From NCBI GenBank assembly GCA_014529385.2, contig CM043962.1, positions 121,977,970 to 122,041,969 on the forward strand: 64,000 bases of DNA, in the 5' to 3' direction. The notes beneath the pieces are model-generated. The model had not been told where the DNA came from. It did no database searches and saw only the letters and a program-made list of their open reading frames with translations. This DNA is from Adiantum capillus-veneris (Eukaryota > Streptophyta > Polypodiopsida > Polypodiales > Pteridaceae). This document shows positions 23,960-35,952 of this stretch, piece after piece (position 1 is the stretch's first letter; each line of letters begins with the position of its first letter). Position numbers and translations under genes: made by a program.

Positions 23960-24930
23960 TTCTGCCCTGCTCATCTGCCAGCAAAATTTGAGTTTACCAA
24001 GTCTTTTGCCAAGTCTGTTGTTGTACATAAGTACCCAATCACCTTCTGCAAAGGATTTGTACTTAATGTTCCTGTCCACCCAAGCTTGTCTTCTTCTTTG
24101 AATTGCTTCAGTGATATATGCTGTCTGAATCCTGCTCTCCTCTAATTTCAGTAATTGTTCCTACCTGTAAATTAAAGACTCATCTTCTGACAATTTATAC
24201 TGAAGTGCAATCCTCAAACTTGGAACAACAAATTCCATAGGGGCTATGGCCTCAAGACCATACACCATCTTAAATGGTGTCATCCCTGTGCTAACTTTAA
24301 ATGCTGTTCTGAATGCCCACAATGCTGAATCTAGTTTGGTATCCCAATCCTTCTTGTTTTCTGAAACAATTCTCCTCAGGATCCTCACTAGAGTTTTGTT
24401 GGTAGACTCTGCTTGACCATTAGCTTGTGGATAGTAAATTGTGGACTTCTTGTGGATATATATTCAGTAAGCTTCTTGATCACTTTATTAATGAAATGTC
24501 CACCCTGATCTGAAACTAATTGAACTGGACATCCAAATATGGTCATTATGTTCTTGTAAAGGAATTTGGCCACACTCTCTGCGTTGTTATCCTTCATTGC
24601 CTGTGCTTCTACCCACTTGGTACAGTAATTTGTTGCCACAAGAATATACTTATTACGTGTAAATTTTGGTGTTGGCTTCACAGGGCCCACAAAGTCTAAT
24701 CCCCAATTCTGAAAAGGTTTAAGTGGTAGAATAGGCTGTAAAGGCATGCTATCAGCATTGAGAGGTCTATCATCCCTCTGACAAGTTAAACAAGACTTCA
24801 AAAACTCATGGGAATCCTTAAAAACTGAGGGCCACCACAAACCTGCTTGTAATATTTTATTTGCACTAATCTCTCCTGAAAAGTGACCACACCTGAATGG
24901 GCTTCATTTAAAGCTACATGTTGTTCAAAT
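23960..24930 (-). pseudogene. Athila-like integrase
   Basis: A damaged HHCC zinc region starts with VALNEAHSGVVTF (about 24910) and continues in another frame with CLTCQRDD. The catalytic core has NWGLDFVGPVKPTPKF and GCPVQLVSDQGGHFINK, and in a shifted frame YYPQANGQAESTNKTL, giving the D, D and E residues. The frame 24388-24161 continues with DSALWAFRTAFKVSTGMTPF. The C-terminal part runs to about 23960 with SFAEGDWVLMYNNRLGKRLG, similar to a GPY/F module. No chromodomain follows. Frameshifts at about 24840 and 24440 inactivate it. Confidence 0.85.
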
Positions 24931-26572
24931 TGCTCAACACATCTTCTGAGTATCTGATCAATTCCCTTCTTGTACAAGACTCCCATAATTAATGTGAAGG
25001 ACCTGCTTTGCCATGCAAGTTTCTTCCTCTGGGTAACCACCATCTGTCTTGGTAAAACACCATCAAGAAGAAAGTATAACATATCTGCATACCATGAATC
25101 TTTGTCTTGAATAACCTGAACTAGAAACAGGTTTGCATCAGGTAATTCATCAATTTCTTGAGTGGGAACTTCACATGTAGCCAATCTGCTTAGGTAATCT
25201 GCAATAACCTGTTCTTGGCCTGGTTTATGAATGACTGAATAATCAAATTCCTGCATCAACAATACCCATCTTGCCAGTCTCCCTGACAAATGAGGTTTAT
25301 TTACCAAGTAAACCAAAGCTTGATGATCTACATGAATTGTCACCTGATTAGCTAACAAATAATGCATGAACTTCTGTAGTCCAAAGATCATCCCAAGGCA
25401 TTCCCTTTCAGTTACTGGAATAGTTCCTCTCTGCAGAAGATAAAACCCTACTTGCATAATAGATTGGTTTGAACCAACCCTTCTCAGCTTCCTGCATCAA
25501 AATTGCACCAATAGCTGAATGAGAGGCATCCACAAACAAGTGGAATGGTTTTTTCCAATCAGGAGGAATCAAGATGGGGGCAATTACTAACATTTTCTTC
25601 AACAATGTAAAAGCCCTTTCCTGCTCTTTTTTCCATGCAAACTCCACATTCTTTTTTGTTAAGTGTGTCAAGGGTAAACACACATGAGCAAGATATCTGA
25701 GAAACCTAGTGTGCCACTTAACCTGTCCAATGAACTTCATCAGTTGCTTAACAGTTTTAGGAGCATATGCTTTCAAAATAGCTTCCACTTTCTTGGGATC
25801 AATGGCAATGCCCTTTTTACTGATAATGTGTCCCAACTAAATACCCCTTTTCACTGTAAATGCACATTTTGCAAGGTTGAGTGACATCCTGACCTTCCCT
25901 GCATTTCTGAAAACATAATCTCAAATGATGCAAATGTTCAGTCTTACTTCCTGACACACTGAAATCATCCATAAAAAACTTTATAAATGTTTTCAGGTAA
26001 GGAGCAAAAACTTCCATCACCCATTTCTGAAATGTTGGTGGTGCATTTTTAAGGCCAAAGTTCATAACTGTGGAAGCATAGACTCCCCATTCTGTTAGGA
26101 ATGCTGTTTTATCCCTATCTTCCAAAGACATACCAACATGATTGTATACACTAAATCCATCCAAAAAAGCTATAATCTCCTTCCTTGCAACTGCATACAA
26201 CATTGTGTCACAGTAAGGTAATGGGAATGGATCAGTAATGGTGGTAGCATTCAGTTTCCTGTAATCCACACAAATTTTGATCTTGCCATTCTTTTTTGGT
26301 ACCACCACAATGGGTGACAACCAGGTTACTTTATCCACTGGATAAATGAAACCTACTTCTAGAAGTTTATCAATCTCCTCCTTCACTTGTTTTGCATAAT
26401 TGGGGTTCAATCTATACCTCTGTTGCTTAACTGGAACTGCATCAGTTTTCATATCGATCCTATGCTGGCACACTGCTGGGTCTGCTCCCTTCATATCAAT
26501 GTAAGACCAAGCAAAGACATCTTTAAACTCCTTTAACAAGGTTTTTAATGATTCTTTGAAGCGTAGATCCAA
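24798..26572 (-). pseudogene. Athila-like reverse transcriptase and RNase H
   Basis: The frame 26572-25817 carries the RT. It has WLSPIVVVPKKNGKIKICVD and YRKLNATTITDPFPLPYCD, motif A FLDGFSVYNHVGMS, MNFGLKNAPPTFQKWVMEVF, and the catalytic FFMDDFSV (about 25970). A frameshift near 25830 leads to 25836-25408, with GHIISKKGIAIDPKKVEAI, and the RNase H start FVDASHSAIGAILMQE. 25457-24798 continues RNase H with PVTERECLGMIFGLQKFMHY and ADYLSRL. No second (archaeal-type) RNase H follows, which argues against the Tat branch. The product would copy the element RNA to DNA; the frameshifts prevent a full polyprotein. Confidence 0.9.
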
Positions 26573-26608
26573 CTCAGTGGATACTTTAACTATTCTAGGA
26601 TCTCTGTC

Positions 26609-28108
26609 CTATCCCAGGTTCATGTCTTCCAAATCATCTTCCCTAACTCTTGAGCTCTTTACCATTTGCTCATCAAAGATCTGCTCTGCATGTTTAATAG
26701 CTTCTAATGCTTCCTGCTCCTCTTGGGACTTTTTTTTGGAAGTTGAAATCCCTAAAAAATTTCTCATGTTTATCAGTTTTGGATTAGGTGACAGGTCTTG
26801 ATTTTGAACTGTGTCTACAATTTTTTGAACATCAACCTCAAAAATAGGGATAACTGTCTGATTCCTTTGAAGAAACTCTTCCTCCTCATCTTCTTCAACT
26901 GCCTCCCCCATATTAATTAATACCCTCTGCATACAAAGGTCTAAAACCTGGTGGGATTGTTTTCCTGGGTATCATCTGCATCCTAACCTTTTTCTTACCC
27001 TGTTTGATCACAATGGTGTCTGCACCCCAAGGTTGCTTGACTTTAGCTGCTCTTAACCATGGTCTTCCCAGGATCATTGGGTAGGAGCAAGTTGTTTCTT
27101 CAAGTCTGAGAATCACAAAGTTCACCGTGAAAATTAATCCTGCAACACTAATGGTTTGATTCCTAAGAATCCCCAAAGGTTGTACTCTCCTCTGATCTAC
27201 CATTTTCACTTGAAATGGTGCAGGTGCCCAATTGGTTAATTTCAGTTTCTTACACATTGATTCAGGAAGATGTTAACGCCTAAACCTTCATCCACTAACA
27301 CATCTGACAAGTACACCTTCCCGATGGAAATGTTGATCACTGGAACTTTGTAGTCTACATCCACTGGTGCTACATCTCCAGAATCAATATGTGCTAGATG
27401 GATATGTCCCATTTCTTGCTGTGGTAATGTCTTTCCTTTAGTTTCATCTGTCAGTTTCCTGAGAAACACCTGACTGAATTCAGGGACCAGTTTCAGGAGT
27501 TGTCCCACTTTGACTGAAATTGGGGGATCCATAAGAGCTTCAAAAAGGTCATCAAATAATCCTTTAGTAGAAGTTTGCACTAAATTATCTGGTGTCAAGG
27601 AATTTGGCAGTGATGCAGAATCTGACTACTTACTGCCCATCTTCTCCCAGATTTTCTGAGTTGAATCTGTGGGCCAAAAATCTGCTTCTTTGTCAGGTTT
27701 TTGATTATATTGGATCTCTTGTAATACTCCTCTCCTGATCTTTTCCTGAGCTTTCCAATCAATAGGGTCCTCAACATCTTTCCTTGCTCCTTTTTCTGCA
27801 GTGGTAACTTTCCCTTGGATCGTGTGATGGCTAAAGTTTGTACTTCCTGTTTTGTCAAACAGTTCCTCAATTTGAATACAATGAGAGCAATCACACTGAG
27901 GAGTGTGTATAGAATCAGTATATGGGCTGGGTAACTTTCCTCCTGTTTCCTTAGTAGACAGTCTGTTGTCAGGTTCTAATAATTGACTGCCCTGTTTTTC
28001 ATCTGAAGTGTCCATCTCTTCCAAAAACATTGTATTTACCTGAGCTGGTGACTTCATTCTAGCGTCACTGGAAGAACTAGCGTCGATATTTGGGGAATTA
28101 AAATTCAC
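26609..28108 (-). pseudogene. Athila-like protease region
   Basis: Overlapping minus frames at 28108-27626, 27894-27595, 27598-27242, 27257-26913 and 26932-26609. The protease core reads VPVINISIGKVYLSDVLVDE followed by GLGVNIF; a retroviral-type aspartic protease would have D-[ST]-G-[AS] here, so the catalytic triplet is D-E-G and probably dead. The flap-side block SYPMILGRPWLRAAKV (about 27085-27040) matches the ILGRPFL pattern of plant Ty3/gypsy proteases. The stretch upstream of the core is a charged linker from gag. Frames change at least twice. Confidence 0.72.
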
Positions 28109-29718
28109 AATTGGAATACCTCTCTCATTCCTATGCTTACACCACAGCTACATGGAGGTCCTTGTCTGTGTCCCATTGTACCACAATAGGTACATGGTTG
28201 CATTGGATTGGTAGTTTGTTGAAACCTTGGCCCATTTTGCCAACTCCCTTGCTGGAATTGCCTTTGTTGATTTGAATTTTGAAATCTACCCCTGAAGGGT
28301 TGTGGTGCAACCATATTAGCACCTGATTCCATCTTTGCTAAAATGTGTGCTGGCCTTCTGCCTCTAAAATTGGGATTATAATAGCAATTATCATACTCAT
28401 GTCTAGGTATTTGGCATACCTAACAAAATGGTGATCTCGTAGGGCTAGAAAATGATTGTGGCTGCATCTCCTTTAATTTATCCAAAATCTGTTTACTGAT
28501 ATCATTGGGTTCCTTAGATTCAGACTTACCATGCTTGGCTTTGCCTTTGATTTTGTGTTTCTTGGACTTTGATCCTTTCTTCTTGGACTTCTTCTTCTTC
28601 TTCTTCTTCTTGGCACTCCATGTGTCTTTTTCCTCATCCTCAAAATCTGTGTCCTGATCGGAATCTGAATCTATTTCTTCATCACTATCTGAATCTGAAT
28701 CTGAATCCTTATTTTCTGAATCAGAGTCCTGTTGGGACTTCTTCTTCTTAATCTTCTTTTGTTCACTAGTGCCATATCTTCTTTCAGCTCTCATTGCTGC
28801 ATCCACAATGTTTCCAAAATCTTGAGGTTGGGTAAGAGGAGCATGACCTGCAATGGCACTCTTCAATTGTTCCCTCAAACCTCTACAGAAATAGTCACCC
28901 AATTTTTCCCAAGAGGGTCTTTGATTGGCTTGCAACCTGTTCATCAAGTTCCTAAATTGTTGGGCATAGTCTTCTAACAACAAATCCTTTTGCTTTATAT
29001 TTTTTATTTTCCTCAGAACATCTTCAGGGGTTTTCTCTACCCTGAACCTAGCCAGAAATCTGATCTTTAAGTTATATAATCAGGGAATGCAGCAATACCA
29101 TACTGCATTAACCAAGACATGGCTTTTCCCTGTAATGTTGCTGCAAAATGCTCTTTTTTGATAGCATCATTATAAAGGACATCATACCCACTAGCAGACC
29201 ATCTTGTCTCAAATTGTCCTACATGACTGTCAGCATCTTGGGAGTCTTTCCCAACTGAATTTGGCTACCCCTACTTTGGGGTTGAGTGGTGGTTGTGCCA
29301 TAATGGGTACTTGTTGAATTGGTGGACCCCCCAAAGGGTTGAAGTTCAACAATGGTAAAAGTCGTGGTTTAGGAAATTGAAGTTGCCTCCTTGCCCTCAA
29401 AAACTGATGAATTGCCTAAATGCCAACTAACTGATGGATGACTCTTTCAGGAGTTGGGTTGCTTCCCTGCACCATTGGCTTAAGTGAAGATGTTTCCTCT
29501 TCCTCCTGTTGTTGGTCTCCACTTATGTTGCTGGTCTCTTCAGGTCCTGTTCCTTCAGGAATTGGTGGCAAACTTGTAACTGCTCCTACTTCGGGAATCT
29601 CCTCTTCTGCATGACCCCCTGATCTTTGAAGTTGAGATTCCATCCATGATTCATATCTTTTTCTTTCGAACCTGGTGCCATAGGAGAGTTTTGGTGGTTC
29701 ATCCCCTGAATCAATCAT
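28105..29718 (-). pseudogene. Athila-like gag (capsid and nucleocapsid)
   Basis: Minus-strand pieces read as gag. An acidic N-terminus runs 29718-29416. A frameshifted middle part at 29300-28990 has QFETRWSASGYDVLYNDAIK and LQGKAMSWLMQYG, which is the capsid core pattern. The frame 28983-28420 has LEDYAQQFRNLMNRL and GDYFCRGLREQLKSAI, then a very long acidic Ser-Asp tract and a Lys-rich tract. Last is a zinc-knuckle-like CTYCGTMGHRQGPPC at about 28200, whose last spacing is one residue longer than the standard CCHC. It would package the element RNA. Two frameshifts and a stop near 29060 break it. Confidence 0.8.
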
Positions 29719-30049
29719 ACATGTCTCCTTCTACTTGTGATTTTGAGAAAAATTTTGAGTTGTCTACTGGTGCAGGCAACCAAACTGATTGGACCATTCA
29801 CCAACCCAAAAGGAAAAAATTGTGCTTTGTAAAACTGAAAAACCTTAGAAACAACCTGAAGCTTTAAATCACCAGGCAATTTGGGAAAATCTTGAAGGAA
29901 AATCAGGTTGTAATCTTCCTATTCCTCCTCCTCTGACTTCCAATTAGAGAATGCATGCAGGAAATCGTCAGGTTCACAACCCCAACTAGACCCCATTGCC
30001 CATTAAGGCCTTGATCAAAGTTTGCTTTACAATCAGCAGGATTGCCAAG

Positions 30050-30390
30050 TGTTATTGAGGCATAGGGGAGTGGGAATAATAACTAAATTAACCATTAAAG
30101 CATTACATCATCATCCCACAGAATCAAAACAGTTTCAGTACTTGAACAGGGTCAGAGCAGAATCAGGGAATTGAAGGAAAACTGAAGACTGAATACACAG
30201 AGAAGCATAAAGTCTTAATGGCCATAGCCTTGCATTCATCACCCTTCTTCCATACAACGCGCTACCATCAGGTGAGAAGATAACTACTTAGGAAGAATGA
30301 AGAGGCACATAGCCCTTCCCCAATTACAAACTGAAAGTAAAACTACTAAGGTTCAAGAACACTTTACTGAAAGAATATGCAAGGCTAACA
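30050..30390 (-). repeat. Athila-like element: 5' LTR (intact copy)
   Basis: 341 bp, TG...CA ends, nearly identical by eye to the split left copy. Just inside it on minus the sequence reads CTTGGCAATCCTGCTGATTG, a candidate primer site beginning TGG whose tRNA I cannot assign. Confidence 0.9.
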
Positions 30391-30395
30391 ATAGA

Positions 30396-31599
30396 TTTTT
30401 GTTGTTCTTGAAGACAAGGTTAGAGAGAGTTCCCTTCCGAGCCTTGTCTTCTATGCTTTTGGTGCTAAGGAGATTGCTTAGGACACCTTCTAAGAGGAAC
30501 AACTTCTTCAACTGAATGTTCTCTATTGTTGGTCCTATTCCCTTCAAACTCCTTGCAAGAGATACTTATCTATGTTGCCTACATAGTCCTCTTGGTGGTT
30601 CTTCCTTGTAAGTCGATGACTTTGTTGAAAAGACTTGTGATATCTCCTTTTGGGTCGTTTGAAAGATTTTGGAGAGGAATTACTTCCTTGTAGGAGGACT
30701 TAACTGAGGAGACCCTTGATTTTCCCCTTGGGTGATATCAAACATTTTGTAGAGGAATATCTTTCTCTCACCATTAAGAAGTCTTTTGCAAATTAAAGAT
30801 GGTGTCATCTCGCCCATCTTGAGCTTGGATTGTAGGCATAGCTCAATATCTTATAGAATCACGATCAATTAGAAGATGAGATGTGATTAGGTGACTCCTT
30901 ATAGGTTTGGAAAATTTTGTGATTCCTATAGTTTCCAAATACAATGCTCATTTAGCATAAATCTTGTTTGTATGCATACATCTTTAGCATCATCAAGCAA
31001 ATTCATGTTGTCTTAATGCCTTTATTTCCTTGGGTGCTAGTAGTTTTGTCAAGTTTCGCAAAGATTCAACAAGTGTCCATACTTGTGAGGTGGTTCTTTA
31101 CTATTAAAAAAAGAGATAAGAAGAAATCATTGTAGCTCATTGAACCCTTTCAAGCTTCTTATGGGCTCAATAAATAATGGTAGAAATCGTCTTGTGCTGA
31201 CTTAAATTTATGAGTAGATTTTATGATTCACTTCATGATCACCCTCTTTTTTCTTTTCTTTTTTTGCAAAACTCACAATCGCAAGTGATTGTCTCATAAA
31301 ATTACCAATAGATATACAAATCAACCTCAAAACTCAAGCCGAGCCTTGAGGGACAAAGGGTTACATCCAAGCTTAGTTACAAGTACCAAGTAGCTTACTA
31401 TTGCAAACAACTGAATCTTTTACAAAGTAGGGCTCGATCGGATGGCGAGGGTTCCCCTAAGCCACTCATCCAAGCTATGCCTTTTACTTACCACATATAT
31501 TAACTGCTTGCTTTCACATACAATCTCTGATAAGCTAGCCACAGAGAGGTTGCTATCAAAGACACGACACCTTCCAGATATTACTAAAGAAACAATATC
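30396..31599. other. Flanking DNA without genes; orphan LINE tail inside
   Basis: Target-site flank of the Athila-like element followed by AT-rich DNA. No domain seen. It holds a short LINE tail at 31247-31330. Confidence 0.5.
31247..31330 (-). mobile_element. Severely 5'-truncated LINE 3' end
   Basis: A T-rich run on plus (A tail on minus) is followed by GCAAAACTCACAAT, the same word that follows the poly-T of the full LINE at 49140-49165, and then by similar bases (CATAAAATTAC against CCAAAAAATTAC). The right boundary is not defined. Confidence 0.45.
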
Positions 31600-33205
31600 T
31601 GTAATGGAATTGGCCTATTTAATTTGAGAGTAGCGGAAATTAATGAGAGTACTTTTGAGAAATGACTTTGTGAGCATAGCGGGTGAACATAATTGAATAT
31701 AGCAACATAATCATAGCAATTAGTTAACTTGGCATGAACAATACTTTTGCAAGAGAGAGAATTTAGAGAACATGACAACAGTTGAGGACCGGATTTATGT
31801 GGAGCCGGTCCCCCCTCCAATAGGCATTTGTATTATGATTTCTCCCATTAAGAGAGACTTGTTACAATACAATCTTTGTGTTCCTTGTGACCTAGTGATG
31901 CAATGAAGATGGAAAGCTTCATGCATCACAAACATAACATAAACTTGAAGAAAGCTTTAACTATCCCAAGCCTCAGTCCCAAGACCTCAAACACCTTTGA
32001 AGGTGGAGAGAGCTAGCAGGGAATGAGGGTAGGGAAGAGGAAGAAGAAACATTTCATAGGAGAAAGAATTAGTTCCTTACTTATCATAACTCTTGTTGCT
32101 AGCATATATAATAGCATAGTAATGAAGAAGAAGGAGATGGAAAGCTTAAGCATTGAAGCATGGCTCTTGGTTGGATTTGCACTCCATATCCAAGAGTGTT
32201 GGTGTAGACTCTCAACCTCTACTTGCTTGGAGAAGGCGAGGGAGCTCTTGCACTTTGCATAGCACACAATGAGAGTGTTTGTGAGTGTGTGTGGGTGAGT
32301 ATACCCCCTAAGCAACCCCCTAGCTTGCTTGGGTCGACCCCCCCTTGTAGCTCATGCTTGAAGCTCATTGGACCCCTCCACGCCTAGCCAATCACAAGCA
32401 GGAGACATTACAAGCAGCAAGGGTAGCCTTGAGACAAGTGTCCCCCTTTCCCCTTTGAGAGAGAGGGCTAGATAAATGCTAAATCAATTAATTAAATCTC
32501 ATTAATTATTATTGGACCCCTTGGGTGGCCAACCAATAGGCTTCAGGCACACCATGAGGGCAACTTGAGGAGGAACTTGACAAGTGTCCCTCTTGCTTTC
32601 TTTGTACCATGCATGCCTTGTGTGAGTGTGTGGGTGTTCTCTCTCATCCCCCCTCATGTAGGGCTCGCCCCCTCCTTGTAGGGATTGAATATTTGACTTT
32701 TTGACACCTCAAGCCTCTCATACATAGGCCCAATTCCCACCACAAGCTTGGCCGTTAAGCACTTTAAGCTTGGGCTAGGTTCTCACCTTAAGTGCAACCC
32801 TAGCATCTCAAGCATGTCAAGCACCTCAAGCATCTCAATAATTAAGCACCTCAAGAACCTTAGTCATCAAGCATGACAAGCAGGACAAGCACCTCGAGCT
32901 GGGTCGGGTTCCGGCGCCTCAAGGTCAGCCCTAGCTTACCTAATGTCAAAGGACTTTTACACACATTATTGGAGGTCTTCAATGAAGCTAACCCTAAGGT
33001 CTTATGCTCCACTGGTTAGCCTTGCTCTTTGATAGACCATCTCTCATTTGGGCCCCTTTACCATTTGCCCCATGTTGAGATAGATCTATAAGCACATGTC
33101 TATATCTTAACCCTTGTTCCCGTTTATTCTCCCACATTAAGTGATCAGTTTAATACGAGAGAATCATTTGGGTTGGTTAGATATTAGATATTAGATTTTA
33201 TGACA
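31600..33205 (-). repeat. Chromovirus 3' LTR
   Basis: About 1.6 kb, TGTAATGG...TTATGACA. It is diverged but collinear with the solo LTR at 41382-42910 (shared GACAACAGTTGAGGACCGG, GTCCCCCCTCC and TTTCTCCCAT(T/C)AAGAGAGAC). On its inner side a purine tract on minus (33206-33218) gives orientation. No ATATC duplication is found at the other end because the 5' LTR is missing. Confidence 0.8.
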
Positions 33206-33218
33206 TTACCTCTCTCTT
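33206..33218 (-). other. Chromovirus polypurine tract
   Basis: On minus it reads AAGAGAGAGGTAA directly before the LTR start TGTCATAA. Confidence 0.7.
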
Positions 33219-33564
33219 GAAATCATAGTCGTCCTCGACTATGAGGTAGAAGAGATAAAGCCTTAGTCATTAGTCAATTTTACTTAGCGGGTAGAGGATC
33301 CCGTTTTACCCTACGACATCTTTCCAAGATGGATGACTAATCCATTTGGTGCTTGGGAGACATAGCTGCCGCAAGCATGTCTGCTCTTTAGTCCATTTCA
33401 TTCTCTCAAAGTAGAGTGACAAATTCTACTTGGTGTTTGAGAGACGTCATCATCACAAACATGATTCTAAGCATGCATAATAGTTAAATTTGTGCACAAT
33501 TAAACAGAGGACCAGTCTTATAAGACAAAAACATGAGTCATTTAAAAGAAATTTGTACATTTGC

Positions 33565-35952
33565 TTACTCTAATGTAGCATTGTAAGCATTGACAAGGTT
33601 CATACTATCCTTAAGCTGTATTCCTTGCATCCATCTAGCATCTTCAAAAGGATAATTTTTGAACTTAATAAGATACCGTGGGATAATCTTACCATGTCGT
33701 AGTACCTTGTCTTCATGCCGAAGGACAACTTCGGGTTGTAGCACCTCTTCTTGGTCTTCAACTTCGGGAGGGTCTTCAATAATTGGTTCAGTTGGTGGCT
33801 CTCCTTTGTAGGGCTTAAGTAGGCTTACATGAAAGGCATTGTGTATGAGCCAATGGTTGGGCAACTTGAGTTGATAAGCCGTCTCATTGATGGGCTTCAA
33901 GATTTGGAAAGGAACATAGTATCTTTTTGCTAGTTTAGCATAATACTTTTGATGGCCCATAGGATTTTTGCCCGTCGTTTGCCTTAATCGAGCCTTAGGA
34001 AACTTGAGTAAGACCCAATCATTTTCTTTGAACATTAAGGCTCTTCTGTGCTTATCAGCAACAGCTTTTTGCCTTTGTTGAGAGATGGATATAGCCTCCT
34101 TAATCTTTTGAAAAGATTCTTGTAGGTCACGGCTATACTCATCGGCGGCGAAGATCTTCCCATGTACTTTGAGTAGCAAGGGACTTTTAGGTCTTCCCTC
34201 AATGATCTCAAAAGGTGCTTTTCCCGTAGAAGTATGTACAGTATTATTGTAGGCATACTCTACAAGAGGTAAGTACTTTTCCCATTATGAGCGTTGATCT
34301 ACTTCGGTAACATAAGTCTTGAGTAGATCGAGTATCGTAAGATTGGATATCTCACTTTGGCCATCCGTTTGTGGGTGATAGGCCGAAGAGAAATTCAATC
34401 TTGTTCCTAGATTTTCAAAGAGATCTTTCCAGAAATTACTGGTCATTCTAGGATCTCTATCTGACACGATGGATGTGGGTAATCCATGGTGCTTGAAAAT
34501 CTAAGATATGAAGAGAGTTTCCATTTGATGTGCCTTAATAGTCTTTTTGACAGGAATAAAATGTGCTTGCTTGCTAAACCTGTCAACTATTGTCCATATT
34601 CCTGTATTCCCATGGCTAGAATTGGGTAATCCAAAGATGAAATCCATGGATATACTCTCCCATGGTGAATTTGGGATAGGCAATGGCTGGAGTAATCTAG
34701 GTTGCTTCCCTCTATCATACTTGGTCTTTTGGCATACTACACATTTTGAAGCATATTCTTGTATGTCCACTTTCATGGTAGGCCAATAGAAGTACGTCTC
34801 TACTCCTCGGAGAGTAGGTTGAATACCTCTATGCCCCGCATATGGAGGAGCATGGGATTCATACATAACTTTCTCACGAAGGGAATGGGTAACACATAGC
34901 TTATTTCCGTGGAGAAGATAACCATCCTGCAAGGTGAATGGTTCCTCTTTCTTCCCCAAAGCAAGGGCTGACATTATGTCTCTAAAGTCAGGATTAGTAG
35001 CATACTCATCTATCATAGAGGATAGATCATTGTGAGTAGCTATAGACACCGCATTAACTTTGGGTCGTCGTGAAAGTGCATCAGCCACTTGATTGTGCTT
35101 ACCAGCTATGTAAGCAATATGGAAATTAAATTGCGAAAGAAAATTTTCCCACCTCATTTGTTTGTCGGAAAGCTTGGTTTGCGTCATAAAATACTTGAGA
35201 CTTTGGTGGTCGGTTCGTAGGATAAATGGAGTCCCCAATAGGTAGTGCTTCCATGTGTCTAGGGCATGTAGAACAACTAAAAGATCTTTCTCATAAATGC
35301 CCAAGACTCGTTCATCAATATTGAGCCTTCGGCTCTCATATGCTATGGCATGCCCTTCTTGAAGGAAAACTGCTCCAAAATCACCACAAGCATCACATTG
35401 GACCTCAAATGGCTTTGAGAGATCCGGAAGCACGAGGACTGGTTGGGAAGTAAGCTTCTCTATGAGATTTTCAAAAGCATTTTGCTCCTTAGCAGTCCAT
35501 ACAAACTTAACGTTCTTCTTAGTTAAGTCGTGTAGTGGTCCTGCTACTTGAGAGAATTTTGCTATGAAGCGTCTATAGTATGCGCACATACCAACAAAGC
35601 TTCTTAGCTCATGTAGATTTCTTGGGTTAGGCCATGCTTTTATTACCTCTAACTTTGATGGATCCATTCGGATACCATCTTTAAAGATAATATGACCTAG
35701 GTATTGAATCTCTTGAAGGAAGAATTCGCTTTTCTTTTGGTTGAGAAAAAGATTATTCTCCCTCAATGCTTGAAAAATCACTTGGAGATGTTGCGTATGT
35801 TCCTCCAAAGACTTGGAGTAGATGATGATATCATCAAAGAACACTCCAGTGAATTTGCGGTATGGTCTAAAAATTTTCTCCATCAAACGATTGAACGTAG
35901 CTGGTGCATTGGTCAAGCCAAAAGGCATGACTAGATATTTCATAAAGACCAA
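33565..35952 (-). pseudogene. Chromovirus pol: RT C-terminal half, RNase H, integrase, chromodomain
   Basis: From 35952 the frame carries RT motifs [20 protein letters not shown] and GVFFDDIIIYSKS (catalytic FFDD), the connection GHIIFKDGIRMDPSKLE, and RNase H with QCDACGDFGAVFLQEG and HNQVADALSRRP. The integrase zinc region YAGHRGIQPTLRGVETYFYW-CVVCQKTK follows, then the core start SISMDFIFGLPNS. The same frame continues past stops at 34501 and 34285: SDRDPRMTSNFWKDLF, NFSSAYHPQTDGQSEISN, EYAYNNTVHTSTGKAPFEII, then 34179-33565 with the GPF module HNAFHVSLLKPYKGEPP. A chromodomain-like end follows, IIPRYLIKFKNYPFEDARW. Only two in-frame stops and one upstream frameshift separate it from a continuous pol. 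The chromodomain would guide integration to particular chromatin. Confidence 0.9.

Larger units (their letters stand above)
14117..30390 (-). mobile_element. Athila-like Ty3/gypsy retrotransposon with a nested insertion
   Basis: The element is bounded by a perfect 5-bp target duplication ATAGA (14112-14116 and 30391-30395). Its LTRs begin TGTTATTGAGG and end AAGGCTAACA. After removing the nested element at 14379-21163 and its CATAG duplication it is about 9.5 kb, with LTRs of about 340 bp. On the minus strand the order is gag, protease, RT, RNase H, integrase, then an extra ORF before the 3' LTR. Integrase after RNase H places it in Ty3/gypsy. Absence of a chromodomain and of a second RNase H, and an additional 3' ORF in sense, fit the Athila branch better than Tat or chromoviruses. 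Several frameshifts make it non-autonomous now. Confidence 0.88.
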
